Shown piece after piece: positions 42,859 through 45,562 of a stretch of DNA of 45,562 bases. The notes under the pieces are model-generated. The model saw only the letters and a list, made by a program, of their open reading frames with translations. It was not told the origin of the DNA and searched no databases. The position numbers were made by a program, and so were the translations under genes. Origin of the DNA: Candidatus Zipacnadia bacterium (GTDB taxonomy: Bacteria; Armatimonadota; Zipacnadia; Zipacnadales; Zipacnadaceae); the NCBI GenBank assembly GCA_029820565.1, contig JALGUR010000020.1:1-45562 (forward strand), read 5' to 3'. Position 1 is the first letter of the stretch; each line of letters begins with the position of its first letter.

Positions 42859-44760
42859 TCACTGCGCCAATTCGGCGAGGTGCTCAATGACGGCTTGAGC
42901 GGCCCGGCGGTTCATTGCCGGCACCGCGGCTAACTCGTCCACCGACGCCTGACTGATAGCACGTACTGACGGGAAGGCCTTCAGCAATTCCTGGCGGCGG
43001 CGCGGGCCGATGCCGGGAATCTCATCCAATACTGACCTGGTCATCGCCTTGCCCCGCAAGCCCTGGTGATACTGGAGGGCAAAGCGGTGGGCTTCATCGC
43101 GGATGCGCTGGAGCAGAAAATGGGCGCGCGGGTAGGGCCCGACGTCAACGGGTTCGGACTCGTCGGGCAGGAAAACTTCTTCCTCGCGCTTGGCCAGAGC
43201 CACTACCGTAATCCCCTCCATTCCTGTTTTCTGCAGAGCCTCTACTGCTACCCCCAATTGACCCTTGCCACCGTCCACCAATATCAGGTCGGGCAGGGGC
43301 AGGAATTTCTCATCGCCTTGTGCGCCTCGCCGCAGGCGGCGGTGGAGCATCTCCCCCATCATTGCGTAGTCATCCGGCTTGTCCGCGGTCTGTCTCATCT
43401 TGAAGTGGCGATAGGATTGCTTGTCAGACAGCCCGTCAGTGAATGTGACCATTGAGCCGGTCGCATGCTGACCCTGGATATTGGAGATGTCATAAGACTC
43501 TATGCGCGCCGGGGGTTCGGAGAGCGCCAGCATTTGGGCCAAATCGGCGAGCGCGGCATTCGCCGCCTGGCGCCGTTCACCCCGCGCCTCGGCAATACGC
43601 AGCAGATTGATCTGGGCATTGCGGGCGGCCAGTTCCATCAGACGCCGCTTCTCACCGCGCTGGGGCCGGCGGACCTGCACCTTGGAGCCGCGCAACTCGC
43701 TTAGTGTCTGCGACCAACTTTCCGCACTGGGCAGATCGGCGGACACCAGCACCTCCTTAGGAGCCCATCCTGAGCGGCTGTAGTGCTGAGTGAGAAACGC
43801 ATCAATGACCTCGGCTTTACTACGCTGGGCGGTATGAGCGAAGACGTACTGCTGCTGGCTGACCAACTTGCCGGCCCGCACCGCCATCAATACCACCAGG
43901 GCGCGGTCTTCGCCAACCGCGGCGGCAATCACATCCTCTTCGCGGGCCTTGGTGGAGACAATCACCTGCTCCTCCAGGACCCGGCGCACGGCCCGCAATT
44001 TGTCCCGCAGGATGGCGGCCCTCTCAAACTGCTGGTCAGCAGCGGCCTGTTGCATCTGGTCTTCTAACTCTTTGACAATTTCGTCGGATTTGCCCGACAA
44101 GAACAATTCCACCTGCCGCACAATTTGGCGATACTCTTCCTCGCTGACCTTCCCAGTACAGGGGCCGACGCAGCGGTGGATGTGATAATTAAGACAGGGC
44201 CGACCTACTTGCTCACCGTCAAGTTTCTTACGACAGGAGCGTATGCCAAAAAGTTGGCTGGCCAGGCGCATAGTGCGGCGCATCGCCTTGGCATTAGGAT
44301 AAGGGCCAAACACTGTCCCATCATGTAGGGTGTGGACCTCGTGACGCTTAGGATCATGGTAGCCGCGCTTAAGGGCGCGCCCGCTCGCGGGCTGAGCGTC
44401 TTTGGGCAAATCGCGCAGCAGCATCAGGCGGGGGTATTTCTCGTCGGTAAGTTTTATGTAAGGATAGCTCTTATCGTCAGCCAGGCGAATATTGAACTGG
44501 GGCTCGCGCTCTTTGATTAAATTGGCTTCTAAGATCAGGGCTTCAACGTCAGAGCGGGTGACGATGAAGTCAAAATCAGCCGCCCGCTGAATCATCAACT
44601 GCTGCCAGGGGCTGCCCTTTTTATCCTCGCGGAAGTGCTGGCGCAGCCGCGGACGCAGCGCCTGCGCTTTACCCACATATAGGACTTCCCCCTCGCCATC
44701 CTTTATCAAATAGACGCCGGGTTGGGTGGGAGTGGATTTTAACTTCTCGCCAAAGTCCAT
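42859..44760 (-). CDS. uvrC: Excinuclease ABC subunit C
   Basis: 633 residues. Makes both incisions in nucleotide excision repair with UvrB. GIY-YIG nuclease at the N-terminus (QPGVYLIKDGEGEVLYVGKA), a Cys-containing segment (CRKKL...PCLNYHIHRCVGPC), a UVR UvrB-binding motif (ELEDQMQQAAADQQFERAA), the RNase H-like second nuclease (ESYDISNIQGQHATGSMV), and C-terminal helix-hairpin-helix motifs (LDEIPGIGPRRRQELLKAF). Complete. It follows uvrB after 181 bp, with a palindrome between. Confidence 0.97.
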   Translation of the reverse strand: MDFGEKLKSTPTQPGVYLIKDGEGEVLYVGKAQALRPRLRQHFREDKKGSPWQQLMIQRAADFDFIVTRSDVEALILEANLIKEREPQFNIRLADDKSYPYIKLTDEKYPRLMLLRDLPKDAQPASGRALKRGYHDPKRHEVHTLHDGTVFGPYPNAKAMRRTMRLASQLFGIRSCRKKLDGEQVGRPCLNYHIHRCVGPCTGKVSEEEYRQIVRQVELFLSGKSDEIVKELEDQMQQAAADQQFERAAILRDKLRAVRRVLEEQVIVSTKAREEDVIAAAVGEDRALVVLMAVRAGKLVSQQQYVFAHTAQRSKAEVIDAFLTQHYSRSGWAPKEVLVSADLPSAESWSQTLSELRGSKVQVRRPQRGEKRRLMELAARNAQINLLRIAEARGERRQAANAALADLAQMLALSEPPARIESYDISNIQGQHATGSMVTFTDGLSDKQSYRHFKMRQTADKPDDYAMMGEMLHRRLRRGAQGDEKFLPLPDLILVDGGKGQLGVAVEALQKTGMEGITVVALAKREEEVFLPDESEPVDVGPYPRAHFLLQRIRDEAHRFALQYHQGLRGKAMTRSVLDEIPGIGPRRRQELLKAFPSVRAISQASVDELAAVPAMNRRAAQAVIEHLAELAQ

Positions 44761-44819
44761 GTGCGCTTATATGGGTACATCCAGTTCATATTAGCAAGAA
44801 TGCAAAAGAGACTTCGGCA

Positions 44820-44851
44820 GGGAACCCGCTTTTTGCAAAAAGCCGGTTCCC
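44820..44851. repeat. Intergenic palindromic repeat, copy 2 (uvrB-uvrC gap)
   Basis: A 32-bp palindrome: GGGAACCCGCTTTTT, GC, AAAAAGCCGGTTCCC, with 14 of 15 pairs matching. It is followed by CCGCA, as is the related copy at 8551-8588. The T-run is inside the stem rather than after it, so it is not a normal terminator. Confidence 0.6.
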
Positions 44852-44941
44852 CGCACCCCTCCGGCAAAAACTCTAAAATTGAGCGCGGGCCAGCCGCGCC
44901 TCCAGGCACAGAGCGATGGCCTCTTCATCAGTCAGCACCAG

Positions 44942-45562
44942 CTACAATTCTGCCTTTTGCAGGCTTTTCAGTTCCTTGATTTCGTCCCTGATCTGGGCAG
45001 CGCGCTCAAATTCCAGATCCTGGGCAGCCTGTTTCATCTCCGCCTCCAGAGCCGCGATGATGTCGGACAATTCATCAACTGCCATCTCCTCGGGCGCGGC
45101 GGGCATAGTGTCACGCACTGCTTTTTGGACGGTTTGCGGGGTGATATTGTGCTTTTCGTTGTAGGCAATCTGCTTGCGGCGGCGGCGCTCAGTCTCATCA
45201 ATGGCCGCCTGCATAGCCGCAGTGTTCCTATCCGCGTACATAATCACCTCGCCGTCCAGATGCCGCGAGGCCCGGCCCATAATCTGAATGAGCGACGTCT
45301 CCGAGCGTAAAAAGCCCTCGCGGTCGGCGTCCAGGATGGCCACCAGCGAGACCTCGGGCAAATCCAGGCCCTCCCGCAACAGGTTTATGCCGACCAGCAC
45401 GTCAAATTCGCCCAGGCGCAGGTCGCGGAGCAGTTCGGAGCGCTCCAGAGTCTGCACATCAGAGTGCATATAATGAACGCGGACGCCTAACTCCGCCAGG
45501 TAATCAGTGAGGTCTTCGGCCATTCGCTTGGTGAGGGTAGTCACCAGTACCCGCTGCTCTTT
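44942..45562 (-). CDS. uvrB: Excinuclease ABC subunit B, C-terminal part (5' end beyond window)
   Basis: About 206 residues of the damage-recognition helicase UvrB; the frame is open to the right edge ([18 protein letters not shown]). Helicase motif V region ([29 protein letters not shown]) and motif VI (QIMGRASRH) are intact. The C-terminal UVR domain ([31 protein letters not shown]) binds UvrC. It stops at 44942 ahead of uvrC. Confidence 0.97.
   Translation of the reverse strand, partial: KEQRVLVTTLTKRMAEDLTDYLAELGVRVHYMHSDVQTLERSELLRDLRLGEFDVLVGINLLREGLDLPEVSLVAILDADREGFLRSETSLIQIMGRASRHLDGEVIMYADRNTAAMQAAIDETERRRRKQIAYNEKHNITPQTVQKAVRDTMPAAPEEMAVDELSDIIAALEAEMKQAAQDLEFERAAQIRDEIKELKSLQKAEL

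Noticed and set aside
44820..44851. Rho-independent terminator for uvrB
   Set aside because: The T-run lies inside the stem and none follows it, so it fits a repeat element better than a terminator.

Overview
The window is bacterial chromosomal DNA (ATG/GTG/TTG starts, Shine-Dalgarno sites, consensus sigma70-type promoters, dense gene packing, moderately high GC). It suggests a free-living, Gram-negative-type heterotroph. The MurE carries the DNPR motif of meso-diaminopimelate-adding enzymes. A PEP-CTERM protein, a copper-amine-oxidase-N-like protein, a DUF4838 glycoside-hydrolase-like protein, a UroD-family protein and a Cys-rich Gfo/Idh oxidoreductase together resemble poorly cultured lineages such as Armatimonadota. 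That placement is inference only; no rRNA gene is present. No tRNA, rRNA, CRISPR array or phage gene was seen.

Layout. (1) 1-5.7 kb: a Na/Pi-cotransporter/PhoU protein (cut at the left edge), a DUF4838 protein, BioY, a small unknown secreted protein and a PEP-CTERM protein. The PEP-CTERM gene is preceded by a strong promoter and a structured, terminator-ended RNA. (2) 6-11.4 kb: an MFS transporter downstream of argG, a broken MDR dehydrogenase, a UroD-family protein and a CpsB-like PHP phosphatase. Two exact tandem duplications (25 bp and 11 bp) disrupt the argG start and the dehydrogenase. (3) 11.5-16.1 kb: a secreted copper-amine-oxidase-N-like protein, carA, a four-copy 67-bp palindromic tandem array, pyrC and a secreted PKD-domain protein. 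(4) 16.2-35.2 kb, all minus strand: a division and cell-wall (dcw) cluster read from a perfect-consensus promoter in the order mraZ-rsmH-ftsL-like-ftsI-murE-murF-mraY-murD-ftsW-murG. It is followed not by murC/murB/ftsQ/ftsA/ftsZ but by a D-2-hydroxyacid dehydrogenase, a VanW-family protein, murJ, a nucleoside hydrolase and lepA. (5) 35.4-40.8 kb: Gfo/Idh oxidoreductase, aldo/keto reductase, a ribulose-phosphate-3-epimerase-like protein, an unknown membrane protein with possible Roadblock-like domains, and an AMMECR1-family protein. (6) 40.8-45.6 kb, minus strand: palindromic repeats and a MITE-like insert, then a CPBP-family protease-like protein, a GHMP sugar kinase, uvrC and the 3' part of uvrB.

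The dcw cluster makes and flips lipid II and builds the septum: MurE/F/D, MraY and MurG make the precursor, MurJ flips it, and FtsW/FtsI polymerise it. carA and pyrC serve pyrimidine synthesis, argG arginine synthesis, and uvrB/uvrC excision repair. The less ordinary content lies between genes. There is a set of small palindromic elements ending GTAGG...CCTAC that can fold in two alternative ways, two promoter-proximal terminators (before the PEP-CTERM gene and before vanW), and a consensus promoter pointing antisense into rsmH.
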